Shown here: piece by piece, positions 23,056-33,125 of the stretch
Layout of the letters: every line of letters begins with the position of its first letter
How positions within the stretch are numbered: position 1 is the first letter of the stretch
Origin: CAYOLL01 sp964404765 [NCBI: uncultured Gemmatimonadota bacterium]
Lineage (GTDB): Bacteria; 4572-55
Reading direction: 5' to 3'
Length of the DNA stretch: 64,000 nt
Assembly: GCA_964404765.1 (NCBI GenBank)
Contig: CAYOLL010000008.1
Coordinates: 3,822-67,821, forward strand
Translations under genes and position numbers: made by a program
The notes under the pieces: model-generated
Told to the model about the DNA's origin: nothing
The model's database searches: none
The model's input: the letters and a program-made list of their open reading frames with translations, nothing else

Positions 23056-25491
23056 CTACTGTCGCAACAGCGCTTCCAACTGCTTCAGTTGGGTCTTTAA
23101 GTCATCCAATTCGTCCAGCTTTTCCTTGAGCGCCGTGTTCTCGGCCTGTAACTGCTCGGTGCGCTTGATCAGCGCTTGAATGGCGGCCATATTCACGCCA
23201 TCAATATCAATGCTGTTGATGGTTTTATCATCATAGCCCAATTGAAAGGCTTCGCGGAAATCCTGCGCCATCGGACCAACGTGGCGAATCGAAGTATCTT
23301 CCGTTTTGTAATTCCAGCTTTGGATCGGCATATCCGCCAATTTTGCCAAAATACGTTCGCCGTCTTCAGCGCTAAAATTTTCTTTGCTATTCCGATCACA
23401 AAAATTATTCCAGCCGCCACCGCCCGGCGCCAACGTCACGCCATTTGTCAGCCCGACATTTGTATAAAAAGCGACCCCACCGGTAGCTCGAGCCTTGAAT
23501 TGATTTCGAACATCCGATTTGATCGAAGGGCCGGTGGCGGCGGCAGCGTCGGCAAAAAGGAATGCGCCTCCGTGGTCGGTTTGCGCATTATTGCCAAAGA
23601 CAAATGAAGTATCACCCTCAGCAGCAACCTGATAGCCAAGCGCAATCGACCGTGTGCCTTTCGCCGGGTTAGATATGTTGCCGGTTCTTGCTTTTTCGCC
23701 AATGGCAAAAGAACCTGTGCCAAACGTGCTGTCCTGCAAACCGATTGCATAAGAGCCTATTGCCTTTGCGTAGCATTGACTGCCGATAGAATAGGCATTG
23801 TTGTTCTCCGATTTTGAATTATGACCCATGGCAAAAGCGCTCTGCCCGCGGGCGGTTGTGCCCTTGCCCAAGGCAAAAGCATTGTCGCCGATACCGGGCA
23901 GACCCGGGAAACTTGGATCGCCGGTTGTCGCGTCAAAACCCATAGCAAAGGAGTCAATACCGTAGGCTTCCGCTTTAGAACCGATGGCGAATGCGCCGCC
24001 GGCAGAAGCTCGTGTATCCGCCCCCAACGCAAACGAGGTCACGCTGTCCGCCAATGCGTTATGGCCGATGGCGAATGACGACAGCCCGCGCGCTTCGGAA
24101 CTTTTGCCGATGGCATAGGATTCCTGTCCTATCGCCAGCGCGTCCTGACCTAAAGCAAAGGCGCCGCCGCCGGCTAACGGGCTGCCGCTAACGCCGGTTT
24201 GGGCGTTGATGCCGATGGCAAACGAGCCCGGGCCGTAGCTGTTGGTGAACGAGCCGATGGCAAAAGACTCGTTCGCTTCGGCGACGGCGTTGCGGCCGAT
24301 GGCATAACATTCGCGGGCCTTGGCCCAGGCGCTGTCGCCGATGGCAAAGGAAGATTGACCGAAGTTGGCCAGATTGGGATTGCCCGGATCGCCGGTTTGC
24401 GCTTCCCGGCCGATAGCAAACGAGGTAGGCCCGAAGGCAAATGACGAAGATCCGATGGCGTAAGACTCATCGCCGACGGCGCGGGAATCACGGCCAAAGG
24501 CGAAGGCAAAATCACCGGCGCTGGCCACAGCCGCGAGGCCGGTGATGGCGTTGACGCCGATGGCGAACGAGCCGCTGCCAAAGGCCAAAGCCGAATCGCC
24601 CAGGGCAAATGCGCCCGTTTGATTGGCGGTGGCAAAAGTGCCCAGCGCCACGCTGGACGGGCCGTTGGCTTCCGCGCCAAAACCCATCGCAAAGGCATCC
24701 GTTGCCGTATTATCCGTGCTGGCCAGGTCACCAATGGCAAACGATCCGTCACCGCCGGCATAAGCCTGGTGACCGAAAGCAAAGCTGCTGACGCCGAAGG
24801 CGGTGGCGCTGTCACCAAAGGCTAAGGAAAAATCGCCTAAAGCCAATGTCCGGCTGCCGATGGCCGTCGAGTATTCGCCGTCGGCCACGCTGGAATCGCC
24901 CATGGCCTGGGCAAAGTTGCCCAGCGCCTGCGATTTATAGCCGGAAACAAAGGAGTTATAACCCACCAGGCTGGGGTCGGGAATATAGACATGCCCGACC
25001 AAAAAGGCGTTGCGCTCCGGGAACCACAACATGCGCGCGTCGTCGATTGGCTCACCAATGCCGGTGTTGAGGGAGAACTCGGCGATGTCAGTGCCTTCGG
25101 AGCGGGCTGAACCCGATGTGCCGATGCCAAAGCTACGCGACCCTACGCGAGTCGTTCCACCAGTCAAATAGAAACGAATGCTGTCATCAGCAGCCGTCAT
25201 GATCGTACCACTACTAACACGGGCAGACCCGCTAGTGCCAATACCAAAACTTCGAGATCCTACACGAGGAGCACCGGAAGGGCTAACAAAAAACCAAATA
25301 CTATCGCTGGTAACTTTCATTAAACGGCCGCTTCCGGGAGCAACAACTTGAATACCATCATCATTAACAATAAAAACACTATTCCCAGTATTGTCTTTAA
25401 CCTCAAACAATGGGGTTTGAGCTTGCACGGCTCCATAAATAAACCCGCTGAAAATAAGAATGCCAATAGCATATCTAATTTGAGTTGTCAT
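23056..25491 (-). CDS. YadA-head-like repeat protein with S74 chaperone tail
   Basis: The ATG at 25491 follows AGGAGG by nine bases and opens with a signal peptide (MTTQIRYAIGILIFSGFIYG, cut after AQA), giving 811 residues. Residues about 130-690 are dozens of 14-16-residue repeats of the form SFAIGxxAxAxG, the left-handed beta-roll of trimeric autotransporter heads (YadA/Hia). After a short non-repeat region, the C-terminus carries a Peptidase_S74 intramolecular chaperone (DRNSKENFSAEDGERILAKL, then HVGPMAQDF) with the Ser-Lys pair, followed by a trimeric coiled coil (LQAENTALKEKLDELDDLK). There is no YadA anchor barrel, so the mature fibre is probably released or attached another way. It likely trimerises and self-cleaves. 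S74 tails are best known in phage tail spikes. Confidence 0.85.
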   Translation of the reverse strand: MTTQIRYAIGILIFSGFIYGAVQAQTPLFEVKDNTGNSVFIVNDDGIQVVAPGSGRLMKVTSDSIWFFVSPSGAPRVGSRSFGIGTSGSARVSSGTIMTAADDSIRFYLTGGTTRVGSRSFGIGTSGSARSEGTDIAEFSLNTGIGEPIDDARMLWFPERNAFLVGHVYIPDPSLVGYNSFVSGYKSQALGNFAQAMGDSSVADGEYSTAIGSRTLALGDFSLAFGDSATAFGVSSFAFGHQAYAGGDGSFAIGDLASTDNTATDAFAMGFGAEANGPSSVALGTFATANQTGAFALGDSALAFGSGSFAIGVNAITGLAAVASAGDFAFAFGRDSRAVGDESYAIGSSSFAFGPTSFAIGREAQTGDPGNPNLANFGQSSFAIGDSAWAKARECYAIGRNAVAEANESFAIGSFTNSYGPGSFAIGINAQTGVSGSPLAGGGAFALGQDALAIGQESYAIGKSSEARGLSSFAIGHNALADSVTSFALGADTRASAGGAFAIGSKAEAYGIDSFAMGFDATTGDPSFPGLPGIGDNAFALGKGTTARGQSAFAMGHNSKSENNNAYSIGSQCYAKAIGSYAIGLQDSTFGTGSFAIGEKARTGNISNPAKGTRSIALGYQVAAEGDTSFVFGNNAQTDHGGAFLFADAAAATGPSIKSDVRNQFKARATGGVAFYTNVGLTNGVTLAPGGGGWNNFCDRNSKENFSAEDGERILAKLADMPIQSWNYKTEDTSIRHVGPMAQDFREAFQLGYDDKTINSIDIDGVNMAAIQALIKRTEQLQAENTALKEKLDELDDLKTQLKQLEALLRQ

Positions 25492-25598
25492 AAATATGAT
25501 CCTCCTTCGTTTGAATTGATTGATAGCAAACAGTCCAAAATCCATTTAACTTTAAAAAACTACAACTCTTGCACTTCAAGCGTAAGATTCCCAGTGTT

Positions 25599-28500
25599 TC
25601 ATGAACTTGCAATTCTCTGCATCAAAGTTTCGCCTTTATGAATATATTCTGCATTATTTGAGTCTCGCGCAATTTTTAAGCCCTCTATAATCAGGTCATG
25701 CGCCAAAGTTCTGTTCCCCATTTGCCAATTTAAATCTCCGTTTTCAATTAGACAGGCTGGTAGTAAATAGTTTAAATTCAACTTATTAATCAGATCAATG
25801 GAGTTTTTGAAAGCAGTTGATGCCTCTATGAATTGGTTCAAAGCCGTATATGTTCGGCCCATATTAATCAACACCAATGCAATCTGTTCTTTGTCTTCCA
25901 ATTCTCTACACAAGCTAAATTTCTTTTTGTGAAAATCCAACGCATCTTCATACTGGCCTTGCTCGTGTAAAGCATCGCCAATATTTCCAAACGCGCGGGC
26001 GACTTCCTTTTTACTTCCCAACTCCTGACTCAAGTTCAACATACGTTGATAATAATCAACGGCAGCATCATACTTTCGAAAATGGTAACAGTAGACATTA
26101 CCAATATTATTTAACGCATCAGCAATCCCAGCCTTATTTTGAATTTGCTCATTGATCTCCAATTGTTTCTGATAAAACTGCATTGCCTTTTCGGCATCGC
26201 CGCTATAATCAAAAACAACCCCAAGACTGCCATACGCGCGAGCAATTCCGCGATCATAGTTAAACTCTTTACAAATCGTCAATTCTTTCTCAAAAAACGC
26301 TAAGGCTTCCTGCGTCTTTCCTGAGTACCAAAAAACCTTGCCGATATTGTTCAAAGATATTGCAATCATCCGTTTGTTTTGAGCTTTTTCTAAAAATTTC
26401 AGACCCTCTTCAAATTTTGGTAAAGCATTTTTGTAATTGCCTTGAATAACCATTTGATTGGCGATATCATGGATTGCGCCGCCAACCCGATCATCATCCC
26501 CCAACACCTGCCCAATCTTCAGCGCCAGGTCCGCATCCTGAGCCGCTTCGTCCACCCGGCCCAATGTCACCAGCAAATGATTTTTCTTGTAGACGATGGT
26601 ATCGACAATCGCTTCCAGCTTCTTCTTCGCCGCATCGACCTGATTGGCGTCGGCTAAAAGATCGTCCAAATCCTTGCGGGAATCGTCAAGCCAGCGTTGA
26701 TAGAAGCCCAGGGCCGCCTCATTTTGCCAGTTGTCTTTGGCGTAATCACCGGCCTTTTCCAGATAGGCCAGGGCCAGGTCGCGCACTTCGGCCCGTTCGT
26801 AGTGATAGGCCAGATCGGCGTAGACGGATTTATTGTCCGGATGCAGGCGGGCGATGGTTTCCGCCGCCAGATTATGCAGCAGGCGCAGCCGCGATTTGAG
26901 CTGCATGTTGTAGACAGCGTTATGCAGCAGCGCATGGGCAAAGATGCCGCGAATTTCCGAAAAAACCGACAAAACCTTGCTGTTCTCGCCCGTTTTCATC
27001 TCGGCTTCCAGTTCATCCGGCTGCCAGGTTTGGCCGACGCTGCGCAGCATTTCCGACAACACCCGAAACTCAAACTCCTGACCGAGCACGGACGCCACTT
27101 GCAACGCTTCCTTCAGCTTGTCGGTCAGGCGGTCAATGCGCGAGACCAGCATGTCGGTGACCGTGGCCGGAATGGATGACTCATCTTTTACCATTTCCCA
27201 CAGGCCGCTCTCGGCGTGGCGGGCGGCGATGCCGGATTCGCGATAATACAGCGCGGTTTGCTCGATAAAAAAAGGATTGCCCGCCGTGCGCTCGATCAAA
27301 TGCTGCTTAAAATTTAAGGCTAACGGCCCGTCCAGCAAGGCTTCGGCCAGTTCGACCACGCCTTCGGGCATCAGTTGGTTGAGGTCGATTTCCAGCGCCG
27401 GCATATCGACCGGCAAATGCGGTCGGGATTGATCTTCGTGATAGCGCGAGGTGCAGATGAAGAGGATCGGAAAATCGCCCAAATTGCGGCAAATGGTTTC
27501 GAAGGCATGGCCGGAATCGGCGTCGATCCATTGAATATCTTCGATCTCGATGCCGACCGGGTTGACCAGAGCGAGCGCCTTGAACATTTCCTTAAAAGCG
27601 TATAACGTGTTTTCATAACGCAGTTTGGCGTCCAACTGCTCGTAAAGCGATCCCGGATAAACGATACCGAGAAATCCGCCCAAAACCGACTGCAAACGCA
27701 CCAGTTCTTTGTGAATATCACCGGTCGCGCCGGCCAACAGTTGGTCGTAGACTTCTTCAAAATTGGCCTGATTTTGGGCGAGGGCGAACTCTGCGGATTG
27801 GTTGAAGAAGCCGCTGAAAAAGCGGGTGAAAGTATTAAACGGCTTGCGCTGAATCCCGTCGCAGACCAGATATAACCAATGCAGATTTTGATGGCGTTTT
27901 TTCACTTCGTACATCAGGCGCGACTTGCCGGCGCCGGGTTCGCCGTAGATGTAGACGATGCCGCCGGATTTGCCGTCGGCCAACGGCTGAAAAATTTGGT
28001 CAATCTCGCCCAATTCTTTGGAACGTCCGACAAACTTACCGGCATAGACCGCGGCGGCGGCGATTTTTTTGGATTTGAGCCGATAGGATGCAATTTTTTC
28101 CGACTTGCCCTTGTATTCGTATTGGCCGGCTAACTCCAGGTTAAACACCGGTTGGGCGGAACGATAGACGTTTTCCGACACCCACAGCTCGCCAAAATCG
28201 GCCTTCATCATAAAGCGGGCGGCCAGGTTGACCTGATCGCCGATGACCGTGTACTCGCAGCGCCGGTTGCCGCCGATCAGACCGGCATAAACCGGGCCAT
28301 AAGTGATGCCGGCCCGAAACCGCAAGTTGTCCAGCAAATGATGTTCCTGCCTGGCCGCAGCCACGCCCTGCCGAACCGCCAGGATAAAATCCAGCGTACG
28401 CTCGATGTTATCTTCATGGGCAATGGGTGCGCCGAAGATGCACAGCACAACGCCGCCTTTATCGCCAAAATCCACCCGGTTGAAATAGCCGCCAAAATGA

Positions 28501-29303
28501 ATCGTCTCGCGAATCACCAGCGATACAAACAGATCCAACTGCGACTGCGCGGCCACGCCGTCGAAAGAGATAAAGACGGAGACGGCGTTGCGGAATTCGC
28601 CCAGTTGCTTAAAATCGACCACGGCTTCGGGCATAAACTTCAGCAGCGTCTCGCGGGCAAGTTCGGTCTGTCCGTCTTCGGCCAGGATAGGCGCGGCGGG
28701 TTCCTGTTCGAAGCCATTCAGAAAGTAAAATCCATCGTCAAGCGGCGCACCGAGAACCGCTTGCGGCGGCAGAAGTTGCTGCAAATGTTGATCGAAAATC
28801 ACATCGCCTTTGCCGGCCTGATGTTCGGCGGCGGCACAAGCGTCAATTGCCGGACCACGGAAAAAGAACGCTTTTAATTCCTGACCAATAATGCCCCATT
28901 CCACAATCCCGTGCGACAAGCCCATTTTACCGGAAATCTCAAAATCACCAAACCTGGTTTTTTGCCGGCCCAATTGACTCAAAAGCTCCTGATTCTTGAG
29001 CGCACAGTGCAGAATAGCGGCAGGCTGAATTTGCAGATCATCAGGAAAAATTGCCGTAAAAGCATCACCGCCAAAGCTGGAGATAAAACCGCCGTGGGCA
29101 TAAATTGAATCTACCAATGGGTTAAAAATGGCATTGAGAATGTCGGACATAATCTCTGCCCCTTCATCGCCGCCGCGCATCAGCGTCTCGGTCATTTTGG
29201 TAAAACCGGACAGATCGGTAAACAGCGTGACCGCAGAAAAGCCGCCGGCGGCGTTCCCGGCAGCGAATTGCTTTTGAATCATGAGCGGCAAGAGTTGTGG
29301 CAT
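25599..29303 (-). CDS. soluble adenylyl cyclase-type protein: C1-C2-AAA-TPR
   Basis: A 1234-residue protein with the domain order of soluble adenylyl cyclase (ADCY10). C1 (about 20-200) has TLFTDLSGFTKM and SFGGDAFTAIF with the two metal-binding Asp residues but lacks the transition-state Asn/Arg. C2 (about 240-420) has lost the Asp residues but carries YTVIGDQVNLAARFM with Asn and Arg, so one composite active site is expected. A STAND/AAA-type ATPase follows (GEPGAGKSRLM near 455; IEIEDIQWIDADS), with helical linker and about eight TPRs from 900 on. It is presumably a cytosolic ATP-driven, partner-sensing cAMP or cGMP synthase. The plus-strand gene at 33857 is a longer paralogue. Start ATG has GGAAG just upstream. 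Confidence 0.88.
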   Translation of the reverse strand: MPQLLPLMIQKQFAAGNAAGGFSAVTLFTDLSGFTKMTETLMRGGDEGAEIMSDILNAIFNPLVDSIYAHGGFISSFGGDAFTAIFPDDLQIQPAAILHCALKNQELLSQLGRQKTRFGDFEISGKMGLSHGIVEWGIIGQELKAFFFRGPAIDACAAAEHQAGKGDVIFDQHLQQLLPPQAVLGAPLDDGFYFLNGFEQEPAAPILAEDGQTELARETLLKFMPEAVVDFKQLGEFRNAVSVFISFDGVAAQSQLDLFVSLVIRETIHFGGYFNRVDFGDKGGVVLCIFGAPIAHEDNIERTLDFILAVRQGVAAARQEHHLLDNLRFRAGITYGPVYAGLIGGNRRCEYTVIGDQVNLAARFMMKADFGELWVSENVYRSAQPVFNLELAGQYEYKGKSEKIASYRLKSKKIAAAAVYAGKFVGRSKELGEIDQIFQPLADGKSGGIVYIYGEPGAGKSRLMYEVKKRHQNLHWLYLVCDGIQRKPFNTFTRFFSGFFNQSAEFALAQNQANFEEVYDQLLAGATGDIHKELVRLQSVLGGFLGIVYPGSLYEQLDAKLRYENTLYAFKEMFKALALVNPVGIEIEDIQWIDADSGHAFETICRNLGDFPILFICTSRYHEDQSRPHLPVDMPALEIDLNQLMPEGVVELAEALLDGPLALNFKQHLIERTAGNPFFIEQTALYYRESGIAARHAESGLWEMVKDESSIPATVTDMLVSRIDRLTDKLKEALQVASVLGQEFEFRVLSEMLRSVGQTWQPDELEAEMKTGENSKVLSVFSEIRGIFAHALLHNAVYNMQLKSRLRLLHNLAAETIARLHPDNKSVYADLAYHYERAEVRDLALAYLEKAGDYAKDNWQNEAALGFYQRWLDDSRKDLDDLLADANQVDAAKKKLEAIVDTIVYKKNHLLVTLGRVDEAAQDADLALKIGQVLGDDDRVGGAIHDIANQMVIQGNYKNALPKFEEGLKFLEKAQNKRMIAISLNNIGKVFWYSGKTQEALAFFEKELTICKEFNYDRGIARAYGSLGVVFDYSGDAEKAMQFYQKQLEINEQIQNKAGIADALNNIGNVYCYHFRKYDAAVDYYQRMLNLSQELGSKKEVARAFGNIGDALHEQGQYEDALDFHKKKFSLCRELEDKEQIALVLINMGRTYTALNQFIEASTAFKNSIDLINKLNLNYLLPACLIENGDLNWQMGNRTLAHDLIIEGLKIARDSNNAEYIHKGETLMQRIASS

Positions 29304-29862
29304 GAGGACTTCCGGTAAGATATTTAAATGTAAGAAGTTGGCCTTGAACCGGGTAATTGCTCAAAAAGTGGTGGTAAACCTAACCTTGCGAAGGCTTCAG
29401 TGCACGATTTCACAAGTTTTGCAGTAAAGCCTTCGCAAGGTTACCCACGCTTTTTGAGCAAGTACTGAACCGGCAAACGGCTTGACGGCATCAAACGCTT
29501 TTTTAAGCTATGAAACATTCGACGTCATTTTCAAGTAATTACGCACTCATTCTTGGACGTTATCACATCTCCCTATAAGCTGTCAACCGAAAAAAGCCGA
29601 AATAAACGCCTGTCTAAAAAATAGCGTTTTCTCTTCATCGGGCAATACTTTAGTTTAAAGACGGCCGTACAGTGATTTGCTTAGCGCGGCTTCCTTCGTG
29701 CAAAAATCGTCTGATACAGGTTGTCACTAAAAAATTTGCCGCCAAGCATTTGCGTTATCTTCGAAAACGTTGTAACTCAAAACGCCGTTTTGGGCTCAAA
29801 ACCGTGCTTTGCACTTTTTTGTGGCCAAAAAAATGTATCCACTGAAGAGGTTGGAGGAGGCA
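29304..29862. other. intergenic region with palindrome and duplicated segment
   Basis: About 560 bp upstream of the cyclase gene. It holds a variant of repeat family 1 (29356-29462) and an AT-rich tract at 29497-29665 that recurs, shortened and diverged, at 33203-33322. No credible gene. Confidence 0.6.
29356..29462. repeat. dispersed palindrome, family 1 variant
   Basis: Shares the inner arms ACCTTGCGAAGGCTTCAGTG / AAGCCTTCGCAAGGTTA with family 1, but the outer arms are different: TTGCTCAAAAAG / CTTTTTGAGCAAG. This shows that the core and flanks of the element evolve separately. Confidence 0.8.
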
Positions 29863-30594
29863 TTAAGGTTGCAGGTATTTTCGATAATCTTTCCGCAGGA
29901 ATTTCAGACCACGCATGTCAATCAGCTTGTATTGGCTCGTGGGCGTCCGCTCAAAAAACAGCTCCCCCACTTTCGTATCACCATAGAAAAACGTGTGCGG
30001 GGCGGCATAGTTAAGTCGGTATATTTCACCTTTTTTAATCGTTTCCAAAGCCACGACGACGGCGACCCGGGCGCTATCAAAGTTGAAATAGCTTTCACCC
30101 GCCTCAAGGTTGATCCGCCGAACGACCGAATGGGTCATGCCTATTTTCAACTTGTTGTTTCTTAAATCTTCCAGCGAAAAGCTGTCGCTTTTTAATTTAA
30201 CGATGCCATCCAGCAGCAGTTCTTCTTTCTGATTCGGCATTTTCTCCACAAGGTCAAACCGCCCCACGCCGTCCAAAAAAAAGGATTCAAAATCAACCGG
30301 ATTGACCTGAATCGTAAAGGTCAACGAGCCGCGGACTTCCAGCGCGTCTTTCAGATAAGCTTTAAGTTCGCGCTCGTTCTTTTCCAATGAAAAACGTCCG
30401 AAAAAAATCTTGTAATTTTCATCACCCAATAACATGCGCAGGATTTCGTCCGGATGGTCAACATGGGTAAAATCGTAGTATTGGGTAAAAAACTCGACCT
30501 GCGAAATCCGGCTCATCTGAATGGGCATGACGGCGCACTGAACCGCCATAAGACCGCCCAACAGGATAACAAGCCGCAGCTTCCCCGTCTTCAT
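29863..30594 (-). CDS. secreted protein of unknown function
   Basis: A 243-residue protein with an N-terminal signal (MKTGKLRLVILLGGLMAVQC). The Cys20 context (AVQC) is not a good lipobox, so it is either secreted or N-terminally anchored. The rest is mixed alpha/beta with repeated strand-like segments (SLTFTIQVNPVDFESFF, YFNFDSARVAVVVAL) and no recognised motif. It starts 8 bp after the stop of the cNMP-binding/cyclase gene (AGGAGG just upstream), so the two are almost certainly one operon, and it may be its periplasmic partner. A diverged fragment of this gene's 3' part is present at 33126-33196. Confidence 0.75.
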   Translation of the reverse strand: MKTGKLRLVILLGGLMAVQCAVMPIQMSRISQVEFFTQYYDFTHVDHPDEILRMLLGDENYKIFFGRFSLEKNERELKAYLKDALEVRGSLTFTIQVNPVDFESFFLDGVGRFDLVEKMPNQKEELLLDGIVKLKSDSFSLEDLRNNKLKIGMTHSVVRRINLEAGESYFNFDSARVAVVVALETIKKGEIYRLNYAAPHTFFYGDTKVGELFFERTPTSQYKLIDMRGLKFLRKDYRKYLQP

Positions 30595-30602
30595 ACCGCC
30601 TC

Positions 30603-32756
30603 CTATTTGGCTAACTCGATGTTGATGATGGCATCTTGTCGAGCGTTATCTTTAGCCATTCTGAAAGACAACGTCTTATCGGTGTTTTTCAAAATTTGCT
30701 GGATTTCGTCCGCCACCGCTAAAGCATTGTCGCTGCCGAAATAGCGGATCGTGTTTTCGATGGGCGGAAGGCTTTCCCGCGCCTGCATGTTGATGTTGTA
30801 AAACTGGCTGGAAGCCAGGCTGCGCTTAATGTGATGGGCATCCGCTTCCCGCGACCCGGCATAGACCAGATTGATGGTAAAACCGTTGTTCCGTTTCAGA
30901 CGCGCCAGGTCGGCGGATAGACTGTCGCGACTTTGAATCAACGATTTAACCTGGTTTTTTATTTGTGGGTTGACTTCGTTCAAGCGAAGCAGGGAATCCA
31001 CTTTATTTTGCAGGATTCTGTTGGCGGCGATCCATGTAGCCGCGCTACTTCGATCATCGGCCAATTTTTTGAGTTGAGCGATGAGTTCGTCACGGGTCGT
31101 GGCGGGGTTAAACTCCGGCGCAACCTCGGCCAGATCCGTCGCTTTGAGATGGGGGATGTCCACCAGCAGCTTTTCTTGTTGCTGCGGGGTCAGTTGCAGA
31201 AGGTTTGCGTCGAAACGCTGCGGCGCTTCCTGCTCGCGGGTGACCGATGTAAAATCGGTTTGCCGAAATAGAAAAAATAACAGGATCGCCGCAGCAACGG
31301 CATTTAAGGGAATGCCGATCTTTTTAACGCGCGCTAACTGCTGACGGGTTGTACGTCCGGCATAGTATGTCAAAAAAAACACGGTCGGCATGATGCTTAA
31401 CAACGCGGCAAAGCTGAGCGGCACAATGTTGGGCGACCAGGCGTTGTAATCCGCCAACCGGGCGATGGCCGTAGCAACCAGCCAGGCCAGCGCAATATAG
31501 ACGATCAAAAAATGGGGCGCTTTTTGCCGCCACAGGCGCGTGAGCAAAGATGGCGGAAGCGGATGCTCAACGGTGTTCGGCCCAAAAACCAGCTTATAGA
31601 CTTCAACCGACTCTTCGACGCCCTTCAATTCTTTTTGGCCCAGCGAAACTGCCTTTAGGTCGCTATGATTGCGAATTTGCCGCCAGACATCTTCCGAGAT
31701 GGAAATGCCGCCGGGCGACGCGGAAGATTCAATCCGCGAAGCGATGTTGACGCCGGAGCCTAAAATGTCATCTTTTTCCAAAACGACATCGCCGATATGC
31801 GCACCGATCCGCAGCCGCAAACCTTCTACGGCTCGCACGGCGTTTTGAATTTCCACCGCGCACCAAACCGCAGAAATAGCGCTATCAAACATAATCAGCG
31901 TGCCGTCGCCGATTTCTTTCAGCACCCGACCATGACGTTTTTCAACCAGCGGATAAATAATTCCGCGCTGCTGTTCCAGCCAGCCCAACGCCCGCTTCTC
32001 ATCCTGTTCCATGGTTCGGGTATAGCCGACGATATCTGTAAAAATGATAGCAGCCAGCTTTCGCTTGCCGGATTTGAACTCGGTCGCCTCCTGATGGAGT
32101 CGCGTCAATTCCGCATATTGCAGGCTAATTTCATCGTAAGCTCGTGAGAGTTCCTGCTTTTGCTGCTGAGTTTGCTGGTACGCGCTTTGATAATCGTCAA
32201 CAACCCGTAACAGAGCGTCATTAAGTGTTTCCGATTGATGCTTCTGGGCGCTAATGCTTTGCACCAGGCTGCGCAAACCGTGCTGCTCTTCCGAATTCGC
32301 CTCGGAACTGCCGATAGCCTGCCGCAGATGGTGGGCGTAGGCTAACGCAATCGTTGCGCTGATGGTGGGAAATTGCTGCAGCAGTTTCAAAAAATCATCG
32401 CGGCTGATGACCGCTAATTCACAGGCGGTTTTGGCAAGGATATTGGCGGAGCGGTTAAGCCCTTCCATTAAGCTCATTTCGCCGACAAACTCGTTTTCGG
32501 CGCGTTGGGCGATTTCCAGTTCGCGGCCTTCCGGCAATGTTTTGGTGATTTGAATCTCGCCGGCGAGGATTAAAAACATCTTATCGGCCGGACTGTCCTG
32601 GCCGGCGATGATTTGACCGGCGGCATATTTTTCAAGCCGAAACATGACGTGGGAAAGCTGCCCCAGCGCTTCGGGATCGATCCGTTGGAAAAAAGAGTTG
32701 GCGCACACGCGTGGCCAAAAGTCCGGCGTTTGGGTCACATTAGGTTCTGAATTCAT
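30603..32756 (-). CDS. cNMP-binding domain / class III cyclase membrane protein
   Basis: A 717-residue protein. Residues about 20-140 are a CAP-ED cyclic-nucleotide-binding domain (GQIIAGQDSPADKMFLILAG, GEMSLMEGLNRSANI), then a coiled coil (180-225). A complete class III cyclase follows (230-385): FTDIVGYTRTM and EIGDGTLIMF provide the metal-binding Asp residues, GSGVNIASRI the transition-state Asn and Arg. Three membrane helices lie at about 415-510, and a periplasmic region ends in a LytR_C-like domain (about 640-710). Cyclase output could be controlled by its own product through the N-terminal sensor. Next in the operon is a small secreted protein. Active-site residues suggest a competent enzyme; ATP versus GTP is not decided. 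Confidence 0.88.
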   Translation of the reverse strand: MNSEPNVTQTPDFWPRVCANSFFQRIDPEALGQLSHVMFRLEKYAAGQIIAGQDSPADKMFLILAGEIQITKTLPEGRELEIAQRAENEFVGEMSLMEGLNRSANILAKTACELAVISRDDFLKLLQQFPTISATIALAYAHHLRQAIGSSEANSEEQHGLRSLVQSISAQKHQSETLNDALLRVVDDYQSAYQQTQQQKQELSRAYDEISLQYAELTRLHQEATEFKSGKRKLAAIIFTDIVGYTRTMEQDEKRALGWLEQQRGIIYPLVEKRHGRVLKEIGDGTLIMFDSAISAVWCAVEIQNAVRAVEGLRLRIGAHIGDVVLEKDDILGSGVNIASRIESSASPGGISISEDVWRQIRNHSDLKAVSLGQKELKGVEESVEVYKLVFGPNTVEHPLPPSLLTRLWRQKAPHFLIVYIALAWLVATAIARLADYNAWSPNIVPLSFAALLSIMPTVFFLTYYAGRTTRQQLARVKKIGIPLNAVAAAILLFFLFRQTDFTSVTREQEAPQRFDANLLQLTPQQQEKLLVDIPHLKATDLAEVAPEFNPATTRDELIAQLKKLADDRSSAATWIAANRILQNKVDSLLRLNEVNPQIKNQVKSLIQSRDSLSADLARLKRNNGFTINLVYAGSREADAHHIKRSLASSQFYNINMQARESLPPIENTIRYFGSDNALAVADEIQQILKNTDKTLSFRMAKDNARQDAIINIELAK

Positions 32757-33083
32757 GTTTCAACGCTTTGGGTGGATGCCTGCAAAATGTCCGTCCCGGT
32801 CATAAAAGTCTTTTCTATATAATCTTACTGATGATTGGTGATTGGTTCAACAACTTTTTAAGATATGGCTTTTGGCGGGCGGCTCAAGTTAAATTTGCGA
32901 ATTCGGGCGATTCGGGAAATACATGTTGATTTACTCCCATTTGTTGATTTGAAACGCGGGCGCATACGCTGACTTAGGCATCAACAAACCGCCGTCCCGG
33001 TTTGACCGTTGTAGCTGATTTGGCCTTGCGCGCGATTTTAGGCGATGATGACCGCGTCTTTCAAGCGATATATCTGTTTCTGT

Positions 33084-33112
33084 GGCTCATGGAACAAGAT
33101 AGTGAAAATCCG
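33084..33112. repeat. half copy of palindrome family 1
   Basis: GGCTCATGGAACAAGATAGT followed by GAAAATCC matches the left outer arm of the copies at 3523 and 9765. The rest of the element is missing and the sequence runs into a remnant of the secreted-protein gene. Confidence 0.7.
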
Positions 33113-33125
33113 GCTGAGCCTGGTT

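Noticed and set aside
24174-24818. 214-codon open frame with Pro/Ala/Ser-rich low-complexity translation
   Set aside because: It is a shifted frame of the autotransporter head repeats; the repetitive DNA keeps several frames open.
28152-28877. 241-codon open frame antisense to the first cyclase gene
   Set aside because: It lies wholly inside the cyclase coding sequence, has no recognisable domain, and looks like a mirror frame of a long conserved gene.
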